From: Psettodes erumei
Taxonomy: Eukaryota; Chordata; Actinopteri; Pleuronectiformes; Psettodidae
Reading direction: 5' to 3'
Length of the DNA stretch: 64,000 nucleotides
Assembly: GCA_016785225.1 (NCBI GenBank)
Contig: JAFBJZ010000935.1
Location: 62,001-126,000, forward strand
The notes under the pieces are model-generated. The model was not told the DNA's origin and did not search any database. It saw only the letters and a list, made by a program, of their open reading frames with translations. How positions within the stretch are numbered: the stretch's first letter is position 1; each line of letters begins with the position of its first letter. Positions 46,701-48,127 of the stretch are shown here, one piece after another. The translations under genes were made by a program, and so were the position numbers.

Positions 46701-47249
46701 CTTACTTACCACACCAGCATAACCTCTGTTTACGACGCCTTAAGTGACTTAAACAGCTCTGGTCTAGACTGAAGCATGTTCCATTTGTACTTTTAATCAT
46801 CATGTTCTTTGCGTACGTTGGCCAAATCAGCGCTACATGTTGCTCCCCTGCCACTTCCACGTGTCTTTTGTAGTATCAGCTGGTTATTGTACTACGTCTT
46901 ATTATCCAATAGCTTGATGGATTTTATTGTAAATGTCATCACAACCATTTTTTATTTAGCATTTTTGGTACTTTGGGAAGCAATAGTTTGACACAGGGCC
47001 TTTTTTTGGGGGGGGGGGATCCATAGTGCAATATAATGTAAATTGTGCATGTAAAGAAAGAACCCTTTTTTTTGATTGGCCATCCCGAATATTTTTCTAG
47101 CCAACCGCTACCAGCCTGAACCTGAGGTAGAGTCTTTACCTGTGGAGCCAGCTGGAGAGTTTGAGACAATACAATCGCCCGGTTTTGCACAAAACCAACG
47201 AAGAAAGAGATCACTACCAACAGACAATACAGACAACCTAGCATCATAG
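1600..47249 (+). CDS. col12a1: Collagen type XII alpha-1 chain, 64 coding exons; signal-peptide exon not in window
   Basis: This entry is the whole spliced gene; exons are listed separately. Collagen XII is a secreted homotrimeric FACIT collagen that sits on the surface of collagen I fibrils and links them to other matrix proteins. The 64 exons join into one open frame of 9281 nt, about 3093 residues, close to the roughly 3060 residues I recall for the human chain. The order is FN3-1 (1600-1972), VWA1 (3503-4515), FN3-2 (4632-4922), VWA2 (5068-5670), FN3-3 to 8 (6401-14432), VWA3 (16023-16882), FN3-9 to 18 (17417-30905), Pro/Thr linker (31066-31140), VWA4 (31248-32330), TSPN/laminin-G-like domain (32519-38808), COL2 (39620-43503), NC2 (43506-43730), COL1 (43730-45500) and NC1 (to 47249). 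All four VWA domains keep the DxSxS metal-site motif. Four VWA and 18 FN3 domains separate it from collagen XIV, which has two VWA domains. The a or b paralogue cannot be decided. All introns are GT-AG. Confidence 0.95.
1829..1972 (+). CDS. col12a1: col12a1 exon 2: FN3-1, second half
   Basis: Flanked by TTTTCTAG and GTGAGT, phase 1 to phase 1. It holds the FN3 motif LTPDLDYSVSI, where the Tyr corner sits, and ends in IFGQLT, as in other vertebrate collagen XII chains. The 319-base intron that follows shows nothing recognisable. Confidence 0.93.
2292..2345 (+). CDS. col12a1: col12a1 exon 3: linker between FN3-1 and VWA1
   Basis: Small 54-nt, phase-1 exon after GTTTCAG and before GTGAGT. It encodes a polar linker (IQSSNATGRVRRPQSDAI) with one N-glycosylation sequon (NAT). 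The linker is poorly conserved in the family, so the call rests on position, phase and splice sites. Confidence 0.85.
2346..3502. other. Intron 3 (1157 bases), nothing recognised
   Basis: Non-coding on both strands, between the linker exon and VWA1. No tandem repeat, RNA gene or transposon end was recognised. Confidence 0.8.
3503..3766 (+). CDS. col12a1: col12a1 exon 4: VWA1, N-terminal part with MIDAS
   Basis: The acceptor is TCTCCAG and the donor GTAGGG, both phase 1. It begins KCSVSAIADLVFLVDGSWSV, which contains the first strand and the DGSWS metal-ion-dependent adhesion site of a von Willebrand factor A domain. It ends in the GGNTMTG motif that carries the MIDAS threonine. This exon is one of those missing from the short XIIB isoform in other vertebrates. 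Confidence 0.96.
3950..4114 (+). CDS. col12a1: col12a1 exon 5: VWA1, middle
   Basis: The acceptor is TCTTAAG and the donor GTATGG, phase 1. It encodes DAIDYLLRNIF through the fourth strand, AMIITDGKSQD, whose Asp completes the metal site. It ends VEIFVLG. Confidence 0.95.
4342..4515 (+). CDS. col12a1: col12a1 exon 6: VWA1, C-terminal part
   Basis: The acceptor is CCACTCAG and the donor GTGAGT, phase 1. It contains IKGADEDELKEIAS, the HVYNVPNFD segment and the closing Cys of VWA1 (INEVCSGV), then the SGEE linker into FN3-2. Confidence 0.95.
4632..4922 (+). CDS. col12a1: col12a1 exon 7: FN3-2, complete in one exon
   Basis: 291 nt, acceptor TTCCTCAG, donor GTAAGA, phase 1 to 1. FN3-2 runs from VEPASNLQV to the EKTQPVKVST tail. 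The core Trp (VTWDAS) and the ISPDTEYEITL Tyr-corner motif are present. It sits between VWA1 and VWA2 as in other collagen XII chains. Confidence 0.95.
5068..5670 (+). CDS. col12a1: col12a1 exon 8: VWA2, complete in a single 603-nt exon
   Basis: The acceptor is TTTGAAG and the donor GTAAGT. It encodes all of VWA2 from ECSLGVDVQADVVLLVDGSY (MIDAS DGSYS) through GGSTNTGKA and MVLITDGKSSD to the closing SICLRIEQELLKIKKK. It is the only one of the four VWA domains here without internal introns. The segment from VREKIF to EAIA is very close to other vertebrate chains. Confidence 0.97.
5671..6400. other. Intron 8 (730 bases), nothing recognised
   Basis: AT-rich non-coding sequence between VWA2 and FN3-3. 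It ends in a standard pyrimidine tract and TTTTCAG. Confidence 0.8.
6401..6679 (+). CDS. col12a1: col12a1 exon 9: FN3-3, single exon
   Basis: 279 nt, phase 1 to 1. Runs from SLLPPRDLQFSEI to GEETTLE with the core Trp in TTWMAP and the Tyr corner in LYPLTTYEVNV. It is the first of six FN3 domains between VWA2 and VWA3. Confidence 0.95.
6770..7045 (+). CDS. col12a1: col12a1 exon 10: FN3-4, single exon
   Basis: 276 nt, acceptor CTTTTCAG, donor GTGAGT. Contains VRNLRVTEETTDSFRVSW and FPITTYRVSVSAEY, typical FN3 strands. Its TEETTDSF is nearly the TDETTDSF I recall from the human chain. Confidence 0.95.
7148..7420 (+). CDS. col12a1: col12a1 exon 11: FN3-5, single exon
   Basis: 273 nt, acceptor CTTTCAG, donor GTAAGG, phase 1 to 1. 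Runs VRGSPRDLRVFDETIS ... GTGTTLE, with Trp in LAWQAAPG and Tyr corner LQPATEYELFV. It is followed by one of the two largest introns in the window. Confidence 0.95.
7421..11701. other. Intron 11 (4281 bases), no gene recognised
   Basis: This is the largest intron of the gene here. Both strands carry only short frames with no domain signature. A locally GC-rich patch with a NotI-like GCGGCCGC lies near 10563-10571. I see no transposon ends, tRNA or microsatellite. Its size within an alternatively used block could leave room for regulatory elements, but none is visible by eye. Confidence 0.7.
11702..11971 (+). CDS. col12a1: col12a1 exon 12: FN3-6, single exon
   Basis: 270 nt, acceptor TTCCAAAG, donor GTAAGT. 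Contains GSPRDLVTSDVTDTSFAVSW and LTPETRYQVSVFAVY. The WKSLF motif before the charged loop matches the sixth FN3 of the human chain as I recall it. Confidence 0.95.
11972..13489. other. Intron 12 (1518 bases), nothing recognised
   Basis: Non-coding sequence between FN3-6 and FN3-7. Short frames on both strands have no recognisable domain. Confidence 0.8.
13490..13756 (+). CDS. col12a1: col12a1 exon 13: FN3-7, single exon
   Basis: 267 nt, acceptor CTCCACAG, donor GTACGT, phase 1 to 1. Contains AVSEETEKSMKVTWQAAPG and LTPLTTYDITVLPVYRFGEG, a close match to the VLPIYKMGEG segment I recall in human. Confidence 0.95.
13995..14187 (+). CDS. col12a1: col12a1 exon 14: FN3-8, first part
   Basis: 193 nt, acceptor CCCTCCAG, donor GTGTGT. 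Enters in phase 1 and leaves in phase 2 after SPYDNTVVLEELR, which is almost identical to human. This FN3 is split late in the domain, unlike the later FN3 domains, which split near the middle. Confidence 0.94.
14308..14432 (+). CDS. col12a1: col12a1 exon 15: FN3-8, second part, and linker to VWA3
   Basis: 125 nt after CCTACAG, before GTAAAG. AGTKYSVNVFGVFDGGESMP completes FN3-8; an acidic linker (RDEPDTQIFEPIG) follows. It is the last exon of the 3495-nt block that matches the part missing from the short XIIB form. Confidence 0.94.
14433..16022. other. Intron 15 (1590 bases) at the XIIA/XIIB boundary
   Basis: Non-coding, with a CT tract at 15324-15340 and no other recognised element. It separates the block unique to the long isoform from VWA3, so elements that steer that splice choice could lie here. 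None can be named from sequence alone. Confidence 0.75.
15324..15340. repeat. Short CT dinucleotide tract
   Basis: A run of TC/CT units inside intron 15, far from the acceptor. Confidence 0.85.
16023..16172 (+). CDS. col12a1: col12a1 exon 16: VWA3, N-terminal part with MIDAS
   Basis: 150 nt, acceptor CCTCTCAG, donor GTAGGT, phase 1 to 1. Begins DMMCRTTAQADIVLLVDGSW (MIDAS DGSWS) and ends FDIGPNKVQIG. Its entry phase equals that of exon 1, so the upstream signal exon can join here in frame to make a short isoform. Confidence 0.95.
16247..16366 (+). CDS. col12a1: col12a1 exon 17: VWA3, second part
   Basis: 120 nt between CTACAG and GTACTG after a 74-base intron. Contains LAQYSGDPKTQWHLDAH and the MIDAS threonine motif GGNTMTG. 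Confidence 0.95.
16477..16641 (+). CDS. col12a1: col12a1 exon 18: VWA3, third part
   Basis: 165 nt between CTGCAG and GTAAGG. Contains MRPKARKIGVLITDGKSQDD, which carries the MIDAS Asp, and ends with EGIELYAIG. Same length and phase as exon 5 of VWA1 and exon 45 of VWA4, showing their shared origin. Confidence 0.96.
16736..16882 (+). CDS. col12a1: col12a1 exon 19: VWA3, C-terminal part
   Basis: 147 nt between TTTACAG and GTATGT. Contains VKNADENELRSIATDPDE, the YNVADFSFL segment and the closing Cys in ENLCNSVKGPG. The 534-base intron that follows shows nothing recognisable. Confidence 0.95.
17417..17556 (+). CDS. col12a1: col12a1 exon 20: FN3-9, first half
   Basis: 140 nt, acceptor AAACAG, donor GTATAC, ending in phase 0. 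Encodes APDAPTDLVTSEVTHHSFRA and the core Trp in ATWTAP. It is the first of the ten FN3 domains between VWA3 and VWA4, each split into two exons. The 674-base intron that follows is featureless apart from an A run. Confidence 0.94.
18231..18360 (+). CDS. col12a1: col12a1 exon 21: FN3-9, second half
   Basis: 130 nt between GTTATTAG and GTATGT. Phase 0 to 1. Contains LNPLTEYLVSVYSVVGEESS and PLKGTETT, nearly as in human. Confidence 0.95.
18361..19097. other. Intron 21 (737 bases), nothing recognised
   Basis: AT-rich non-coding sequence between FN3-9 and FN3-10. Confidence 0.8.
19098..19243 (+). CDS. col12a1: col12a1 exon 22: FN3-10, first half
   Basis: 146 nt, acceptor TGTGCAG, donor GTAAGA. 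Encodes LPLSAVRRMDIYDEQVTTMR and a core VRWEKAEGATGYMLLY, with an N-glycosylation sequon (INATE). It is one of the more divergent FN3 repeats. The 517-base intron that follows shows nothing. Confidence 0.93.
19761..19890 (+). CDS. col12a1: col12a1 exon 23: FN3-10, second half
   Basis: 130 nt between CCTTGCAG and GTACGT, phase 0 to 1. Contains LVKLLPNTAYTLSLFALHGE, the Tyr-corner part of the domain. Confidence 0.94.
20031..20167 (+). CDS. col12a1: col12a1 exon 24: FN3-11, first half
   Basis: 137 nt, acceptor CTGTACAG, donor GTTCGT (weak). LPLPPAGELRVRDVTHSTMR matches the RDVTHSTM motif of the human chain. The core Trp is in LDWDAAPG. Confidence 0.94.
20168..21305. other. Intron 24 (1138 bases), nothing recognised
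   Basis: Non-coding. A 153-codon frame on the minus strand at 20137-20598 has no domain signature and partly mirrors exon 24, so it is not called as a gene. Confidence 0.75.
21306..21435 (+). CDS. col12a1: col12a1 exon 25: FN3-11, second half
   Basis: 130 nt between TTCTGCAG and GTAAGA. Contains LDNLISQTEYALAVTPIYDE and GEAIT at the domain end. Phase 0 to 1. Confidence 0.94.
21513..21652 (+). CDS. col12a1: col12a1 exon 26: FN3-12, first half
   Basis: 140 nt after a 77-base intron, acceptor CTCTGTAG, donor GTAAGA. Encodes VPAPKNLRFSEVTQTSFRAT and WEHGAPDVALYRIGW, close to WDHGASDVSLYRITW in human. Confidence 0.95.
21913..22045 (+). CDS. col12a1: col12a1 exon 27: FN3-12, second half
   Basis: 133 nt between TCATCAG and GTAAGA. 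Contains LENLEPDTPYDVSVTAIYPD and ESESEDLMGTERT, matching the YPDESESDDLIGSERT segment of human. Confidence 0.96.
22257..22280 (+). CDS. col12a1: col12a1 exon 28: 24-nt microexon, linker FN3-12 to FN3-13
   Basis: Eight codons' worth (LSKQGGRL when joined) between CTCTATAG and GTAAGT. It has phase 1 on both sides, so it can be kept or skipped without a frameshift. It fills the place of the short linker (PILTTQAPKSG in human as I recall) between these FN3 domains. Strong splice sites and phase support it, but the peptide itself is not conserved. Confidence 0.75.
   Translation, partial: CPSKVVA
22281..23066. other. Intron 28 (786 bases) with ATCC microsatellite
   Basis: Non-coding intron between the microexon and FN3-13. 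The only recognised element is the ATCC tandem repeat at 22621-22654 and its degenerate flanks. Confidence 0.85.
22621..22654. repeat. (ATCC)n tetranucleotide microsatellite
   Basis: Eight perfect ATCC units followed by imperfect ATTC/ATCC units up to about 22695. This repeat type is common in fish introns. Confidence 0.95.
23067..23206 (+). CDS. col12a1: col12a1 exon 29: FN3-13, first half
   Basis: 140 nt between TTTTCCAG and GTAAGT. Encodes APPTNLVVFNETTTSLNARW, with a sequon (NET), and AAGRVQNYRITYVPTSGG. It leaves in phase 0. Confidence 0.94.
23207..24936. other. Intron 29 (1730 bases), nothing recognised
   Basis: AT-rich non-coding sequence. No coding signature, RNA gene or clear repeat was seen on either strand. 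Confidence 0.78.
24937..25066 (+). CDS. col12a1: col12a1 exon 30: FN3-13, second half
   Basis: 130 nt with acceptor CAACTAG and donor GTAAGT. It begins TQVGGKKTNVLLPKLTPDTE. A second in-frame AG six bases later (start 24943) would drop Thr-Gln. I chose the first because it keeps the usual 130-nt length and aligns residue for residue with human. Confidence 0.9.
25230..25369 (+). CDS. col12a1: col12a1 exon 31: FN3-14, first half
   Basis: 140 nt between ACCGCAG and GTAAGA. Encodes PLGGVRNLQVTDPTTSTLNV and WQPAEGNVRQYRVFYVPAAG, matching the WDHAEGNPRQYKLFYAPAAGG segment of human. Confidence 0.95.
25472..25601 (+). CDS. col12a1: col12a1 exon 32: FN3-14, second half
   Basis: 130 nt between TATCTAG and GTAAGC, phase 0 to 1. 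Contains LKNLQSDTVYTVTVVPVYSA, close to human TVTVVPVYTEG. Confidence 0.95.
25602..27429. other. Intron 32 (1828 bases), nothing recognised
   Basis: Non-coding. The last 250 bases before the acceptor are strongly pyrimidine-rich with many CACC/CCTC words, giving an extended polypyrimidine tract. Confidence 0.78.
27430..27572 (+). CDS. col12a1: col12a1 exon 33: FN3-15, first half
   Basis: 143 nt between CTCATCAG and GTGAGT. Encodes RSPVRNIQVFNPSPNSLNVR and WEAATGPVQQYRVVYAPLTG ending in RPSES, a very close match to the ARNVQVYNPTPNSLDVRW domain of human. Confidence 0.96.
27573..28717. other. Intron 33 (1145 bases), nothing recognised
   Basis: Non-coding on both strands between the two halves of FN3-15, ending with a regular TCTTTGCAG acceptor. 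Confidence 0.8.
28718..28847 (+). CDS. col12a1: col12a1 exon 34: FN3-15, second half
   Basis: 130 nt between TTTGCAG and GTAAGA. Contains VLVPGTTTTALLQQLLPDTE and VVALYSDGEGPA, close to human VALYSDGEGNP. Confidence 0.95.
28992..29134 (+). CDS. col12a1: col12a1 exon 35: FN3-16, first half
   Basis: 143 nt between TGCACAG and GTAAGC. Encodes LPRSGPRNMRVYDPTTTTLS and WEHAEGPVMQYRITYAPTTG ending DPIEEY, as in human (TVGDPIDEY). Confidence 0.96.
29249..29378 (+). CDS. col12a1: col12a1 exon 36: FN3-16, second half
   Basis: 130 nt between CTTACAG and GTACAA. Contains VPGNRNNVVLQNLDPDTPYN and AIYADGPGGELDGDGRT. The 619-base intron that follows shows nothing recognisable. Confidence 0.95.
29998..30117 (+). 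CDS. col12a1: col12a1 exon 37: FN3-17, first part
   Basis: 120 nt, acceptor CCCACAG, donor GTGCGG (unusual after GAGG). Encodes MLGPRNLRVSDEWYTRFRVA, where SDEWYTRFRV is a strongly conserved collagen XII signature. The donor is set by phase with exon 38. Splits in phase 1, earlier than FN3-9 to 16. Confidence 0.93.
30229..30375 (+). CDS. col12a1: col12a1 exon 38: FN3-17, second part
   Basis: 147 nt between TTTTCAG and GTAAGT. Contains SMEVFVGDVTSHQLHNLKPG and YDLKVLAQYNTGLSEPL, matching EAFVGEMTSYTLHNLNPST of human. Confidence 0.96.
30511..30627 (+). CDS. col12a1: col12a1 exon 39: FN3-18, first part
   Basis: 117 nt between TCTGTAG and GTAAGT. Encodes LYLNVTDLTTYNVGYDSFCI (conserved sequon NVT) and RWAPHRAATSYRLKVNP, where PHRAATSYRLK is identical to human as I recall it. 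Confidence 0.97.
30753..30905 (+). CDS. col12a1: col12a1 exon 40: FN3-18, second part
   Basis: 153 nt between CATCCAG and GTGAGA. Contains GAQEITVRGSESSYCFDGLT, a sequon (NAT) and QTPNLEGPGVSVKE, which is identical to human over PNLEGPGVSVKE. Ends the ten-domain FN3 array. Confidence 0.97.
31066..31140 (+). CDS. col12a1: col12a1 exon 41: Pro/Thr-rich linker before VWA4
   Basis: 75 nt between TCATCTAG and GTGAGC. Encodes VKPTEMPTEPPAPPAPATVP, a flexible mucin-like linker that matches VKPTEAPTEPPTPPPPPT in human. A likely O-glycosylation region by composition. Confidence 0.95.
31248..31387 (+). CDS. col12a1: col12a1 exon 42: VWA4, N-terminal part with MIDAS
   Basis: 140 nt, acceptor CAACAG, donor GTTGGA. 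Encodes VCKGAKADLVFLIDGSWSIG (MIDAS DGSWS) and ISPAGMQ. It leaves in phase 0, unlike the phase-1 junctions of VWA1 and VWA3. Confidence 0.96.
31525..31648 (+). CDS. col12a1: col12a1 exon 43: VWA4, second part
   Basis: 124 nt between GAACAG and GTACAC. Contains VSFVQYSDDAKTEFKLNTYH and the MIDAS threonine motif RYRGGNTKTG. Confidence 0.96.
31786..31929 (+). CDS. col12a1: col12a1 exon 44: VWA4, third part
   Basis: 144 nt, acceptor TATCCAG, donor GTCTGT (weak). Contains MRRNVPKVLVVVTDGRSQDD, with the MIDAS Asp. The donor position is fixed by phase and by the HSG|YSVFVVG junction with exon 45. Confidence 0.93.
32166..32330 (+). CDS. col12a1: col12a1 exon 45: VWA4, C-terminal part
   Basis: 165 nt between TACACAG and GTAAGA. 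Contains YSVFVVGVADVDMAELRNIG, SKPSERHVFVVDDYDAF and the closing Cys in ITFICETATS. Confidence 0.97.
32519..32557 (+). CDS. col12a1: col12a1 exon 46: start of the TSPN-like domain
   Basis: 39 nt between TTTTAG and GTAAGA. Encodes TCPLIYINGFTTPG, matching SCPLIYLDGYTSPG of human. It links VWA4 to the thrombospondin-N/laminin-G-like domain. Confidence 0.95.
32682..32820 (+). CDS. col12a1: col12a1 exon 47: TSPN-like domain
   Basis: 139 nt between CTTTCAG and GTAAGA, leaving in phase 2. Contains FRMLEAFNITDRTFAAMNGV (sequon NIT) and SYVAYRLHKDAFLNQPT. Confidence 0.96.
32821..33550. other. Intron 47 (730 bases), nothing recognised
   Basis: Non-coding. Contains a short TG run at about 32851-32865. 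The 161-codon minus-strand frame 32974-33459 has no domain signature. Confidence 0.8.
33551..33693 (+). CDS. col12a1: col12a1 exon 48: TSPN-like domain
   Basis: 143 nt between CCAACAG and GTAAGT. Contains HTDGLPPSYTIILLFRLLPD and FDIWQIADKNNNPEVGV, one of the best conserved parts of the chain. The 424-base intron that follows shows nothing. Confidence 0.97.
34118..34227 (+). CDS. col12a1: col12a1 exon 49: TSPN-like domain
   Basis: 110 nt between TTTTCAG and GTAAGC. Encodes PSSKTITFYNKDTRGEIQRA and VFHGSFHK, matching SFFNKDTRGEV and GSFHK of human. Confidence 0.96.
34228..38277. other. Intron 49 (4050 bases), second largest intron
   Basis: Non-coding sequence between two TSPN exons. It holds a diverged interspersed repeat at 36071-36322 and otherwise no recognised element. 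Short frames on both strands have no domain signatures. Confidence 0.8.
36071..36322 (+). repeat. Diverged teleost interspersed repeat of the 'GATTAATCGATTAAT' kind
   Basis: The order of words is that of a very common fish intronic repeat as I remember it. GATTATTTTCCCGATTCACT comes first, then a segment like 'GTCTAGAAAATGTGAGCAAA'. CACATTTTCTCAGAG follows, then ATATTCAGTGTATTATCAG. CCAGAAAATATGTACATTTG and a pair like 'AGGTGGAACAAGTG' complete it. The copy is old, with many substitutions. Class is uncertain (MITE-like non-autonomous element); no library search was possible. Confidence 0.6.
38278..38436 (+). CDS. col12a1: col12a1 exon 50: TSPN-like domain
   Basis: 159 nt between CCTGCAG and GTAAGC, phase 0 to 0. 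Contains LNLDCQEVAEKPIKEANNIT (sequon NIT; Cys) and LDGYEVLGKLVKSGGGKRQS, matching TDGYEILGKLLKGERKSA of human. Confidence 0.96.
38731..38808 (+). CDS. col12a1: col12a1 exon 51: end of TSPN-like domain
   Basis: 78 nt between TTTTCTAG and GTAAGA. Encodes FQLQMFDIICSLSWISRDKC with a Cys-Cys pair (CCDLP), as in human SRDRCCDIPS. Confidence 0.96.
38809..39619. other. Intron 51 (811 bases), nothing recognised
   Basis: Non-coding on both strands, ending CTTCTTCAG before the first collagenous exon. Confidence 0.8.
39620..39706 (+). CDS. col12a1: col12a1 exon 52: junction of NC3 and COL2
   Basis: 87 nt between TTCTTCAG and GTAAAG. Encodes RDEAKCPSLPHSCTCTQDSI and then the first Gly-X-Y triplets GPQGPPGPS. 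The CxC pair before the helix is conserved. The 521-base intron that follows shows nothing. Confidence 0.96.
40228..40281 (+). CDS. col12a1: col12a1 exon 53: COL2 triple helix with two RGD motifs
   Basis: 54 nt, six Gly-X-Y triplets (GSPGSKGPRGDRGDPGSP), between TTTCCAG and GTGAGT. It contains two adjacent RGD tripeptides. The 54-nt size is the classic collagen exon unit. The 458-base intron that follows is AT-rich with a T run. Confidence 0.95.
40740..40835 (+). CDS. col12a1: col12a1 exon 54: COL2 triple helix with one imperfection
   Basis: 96 nt between GCTGTAG and GTAAGT. Gly-X-Y repeats from GAMGPRGEAG to GEP, broken once at NGLSLPGEP. The same break (GLSIPGE) is present in human as I recall, so it is ancestral. 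The 380-base intron that follows shows nothing. Confidence 0.95.
41216..41269 (+). CDS. col12a1: col12a1 exon 55: COL2 triple helix
   Basis: 54 nt, six perfect triplets (GRQGPKGDPGDPGLVGRQ), between ACCTTCAG and GTAAGT. Confidence 0.95.
41270..42238. other. Intron 55 (969 bases), nothing recognised
   Basis: Non-coding, between two COL2 exons, ending in TTTTTCCCAG. Confidence 0.8.
42239..42292 (+). CDS. col12a1: col12a1 exon 56: COL2 triple helix
   Basis: 54 nt, six perfect triplets (GPPGPRGPLGPVGPSGAR), between TTCCCAG and GTAAGA. A 304-base intron without recognised features follows. Confidence 0.95.
42597..42650 (+). CDS. col12a1: col12a1 exon 57: COL2 triple helix
   Basis: 54 nt, six perfect triplets (GPPGKEGQSGPRGPPGPM), between TACATAG and GTGAGC. 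A 538-base intron without recognised features follows. Confidence 0.95.
43189..43260 (+). CDS. col12a1: col12a1 exon 58: COL2 triple helix
   Basis: 72 nt, eight triplets from GSPGSPGVPG to GDTGNP, between TTTTCAG and GTATGT. Matches SPGVTGPSGKPGKPGDHG of human. Confidence 0.95.
43366..43401 (+). CDS. col12a1: col12a1 exon 59: end of COL2
   Basis: 36 nt, four triplets (GPAGLKGEKGER), between TTTTCAG and GTATGT. GLKGEKGDR is conserved in human. Confidence 0.95.
43503..43569 (+). CDS. col12a1: col12a1 exon 60: NC2 hinge
   Basis: 67 nt between TTTCCAG and [26 protein letters not shown] leaves the triple helix and forms the non-collagenous hinge, with one Cys. Human has [20 protein letters not shown] at this place. 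Confidence 0.96.
43667..43849 (+). CDS. col12a1: col12a1 exon 61: end of NC2 and start of COL1
   Basis: 183 nt between TTCACAG and GTACTT. SQMSRIDMMLNQIPSGYRSN ends NC2, and Gly-X-Y triplets from PGPPGPPGPP onward start COL1. The intron that follows (333 bases) begins next to a TTC repeat and ends next to a C run. Confidence 0.96.
43854..43876. repeat. TTC trinucleotide repeat just inside intron 61
   Basis: About six TTC units begin four bases after the donor at 43850. The repeat lies close to the splice site but leaves the GT intact. Confidence 0.85.
44154..44168. repeat. Run of 15 C in the polypyrimidine tract of intron 61
   Basis: A homopolymer C run that ends 14 bases before the acceptor at 44183 and forms part of its pyrimidine tract. 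Likely variable in length and hard to sequence. Confidence 0.9.
44183..44260 (+). CDS. col12a1: col12a1 exon 62: COL1 triple helix with one imperfection
   Basis: 78 nt between TTCTGTAG and GTAATA. Encodes LPGEKGERGSPGTGMRGQRG; the GTG break in the Gly-X-Y register corresponds to GERGTGSSG in human. Confidence 0.95.
44261..45382. other. Intron 62 (1122 bases)
   Basis: Non-coding, with a TG repeat at 45023-45042 and a T run near 45208. No other element recognised. Confidence 0.8.
45023..45042. repeat. TG dinucleotide microsatellite
   Basis: About ten TG units in intron 62. Confidence 0.9.
45383..45553 (+). CDS. col12a1: col12a1 exon 63: end of COL1 and start of NC1
   Basis: 171 nt between ATTCTCAG and GTACAC. 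Triplets with a break at GESRTG (also in human) lead to RGPPGPPGYCDSSQC, whose two Cys lie at the COL1/NC1 junction and are thought to join the three chains. It ends IPYNGQGYT in phase 1. If the donor is not used, the frame continues for six codons (GTLNNV) to a stop at 45571-45573, giving a short NC1. Confidence 0.96.
45554..47100. other. Intron 63 (1547 bases), also possible 3' end of a short-NC1 transcript
   Basis: Holds the read-through stop TAG at 45571-45573, an AATAAA at 46601-46606 that could serve a composite last exon, and one copy of a dispersed repeat at 45981-46047. No further coding sequence is seen. Confidence 0.7.
45981..46047 (+). repeat. Dispersed repeat, copy 1 (partner at 54964-55033)
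   Basis: TAGTGGTTACGATTGCTAAG, a TGATTGGAT core and GGGGTTTAGCGAACTGTCAG recur with substitutions near 54964-55033. The two copies, in the same orientation, appear about 70 percent alike by eye. Probably a fragment of an old interspersed element. Confidence 0.6.
47101..47249 (+). CDS. col12a1: col12a1 exon 64: terminal coding exon, long NC1 tail, and stop
   Basis: Acceptor ATTTTTCTAG; exon 63 ends in a lone G that joins CC to make Ala. It adds 49 residues: an acidic part (YQPEPEVESLPVEPAGEFE) and then a basic cluster (QNQRRKRSLP), ending in TAG at 47247-47249. Vertebrate collagen XII has an alternative long NC1 with acidic and then basic parts and a KRSL motif, which fits. The fish tail lacks the very basic last residues I recall in human (RKAKRKP). 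RRKR|S also fits a furin-type site. Confidence 0.88.
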
Positions 47250-47253
47250 TTAC

Positions 47254-47259
47254 AATAAA
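47254..47259 (+). terminator. Proximal AATAAA five bases after the stop
   Basis: A canonical hexamer lies almost at the stop codon and would give a 3' UTR of only about 20-30 bases. Probably not the main site. Confidence 0.35.
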
Positions 47260-47984
47260 GAGTTCTCAGAAAGTATAATATTGAAATGACTTCCACGATC
47301 TCTTAATGCGAGGATGAAGTGATATCCAGAACAAAAGTAGTACTTGTATGGGTTTGATACCCCGGTTATGTTGAACATATATATTTTTTGACATGAGAAA
47401 GTTTAGCAAGATGACTACAAATGTCCATTCATTTACAAACCTGTGTGCTTGCTAAGTGTTTCCCTTAAAGTGTCTGCTTGTAAAATAACTGCAAGTGTTT
47501 ATCGGACTCCAATGTATAATGCACTAATCATGTGAAAACCAGCAGAAAAGTTTGTCAAAGGAAATACACTATGTATGTATGTTTTTGAACACTTTCAGAC
47601 TGCCCATGTTTTTGTCCAATTTCAGTTCGTAAAGCTGTTTCAGATAAAAAGGACAATTAATTTGATCCCCCAAAGATTTGTTTTACTATAATGATTTCTT
47701 AACGGCCTGTAAAACCAAATGATAATCTGACTTATTGTAACAAACTCAACTTTTTGTTTTGTTTTGGTTTTTTTCATTAGCAAAGGTGGAATTGCATGTT
47801 TGTGTTGTATATTTACTGAGGATTTCTAAGTCAGAATATAGTAGTTGTTTCTATCAATGCAGTTTGGATTTGGTTGCAAGACTTTAGACATAGAATTGCT
47901 TTTCTCATGTGTTAACTGCACATTTTGTGAATTCCACACAGCCTTATTTTCTTATTTATTTCTGAAACAGAAGAGGCATTTTTC

Positions 47985-47990
47985 AATAAA
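47985..47990 (+). terminator. col12a1: Probable main polyadenylation signal of col12a1
   Basis: AATAAA within TTTCAATAAAACTACTG, followed within 30 bases by a T/TG-rich element, the usual arrangement for cleavage and polyadenylation. Confidence 0.7.
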
Positions 47991-48121
47991 ACTACTGAAA
48001 ATGTAGTGTTTGCTTTGACTTTGCAGTCATTTTTATCTTTCAGTGATAGCTTTAATGTCTCACAGTATCTCTACAAAACATTGTGTTGTATGCAGCCAAA
48101 ACCACTTTTTGCACAGTAATT

Positions 48122-48127
48122 AATAAA
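48122..48127 (+). terminator. Distal AATAAA, possible alternative poly(A) signal
   Basis: A hexamer in TTAATAAACGG about 135 bases beyond the main signal. Confidence 0.4.

Larger units (their letters stand above)
47250..48010 (+). other. col12a1: col12a1 3' untranslated region
   Basis: AT-rich sequence after the TAG stop. The most likely 3' end is about 48005-48015, after AATAAA at 47985-47990, because a TG/T-rich stretch follows. A second AATAAA at 48122-48127 could extend it. Confidence 0.7.

Noticed and set aside
1600..47249. Assignment to collagen XIV or XX instead of XII
   Set aside because: Collagen XIV has two VWA domains and collagen XX one. Four VWA and 18 FN3 domains, the SDEWYTRFRV and PHRAATSYRLK motifs and the NC2 hinge all point to collagen XII.
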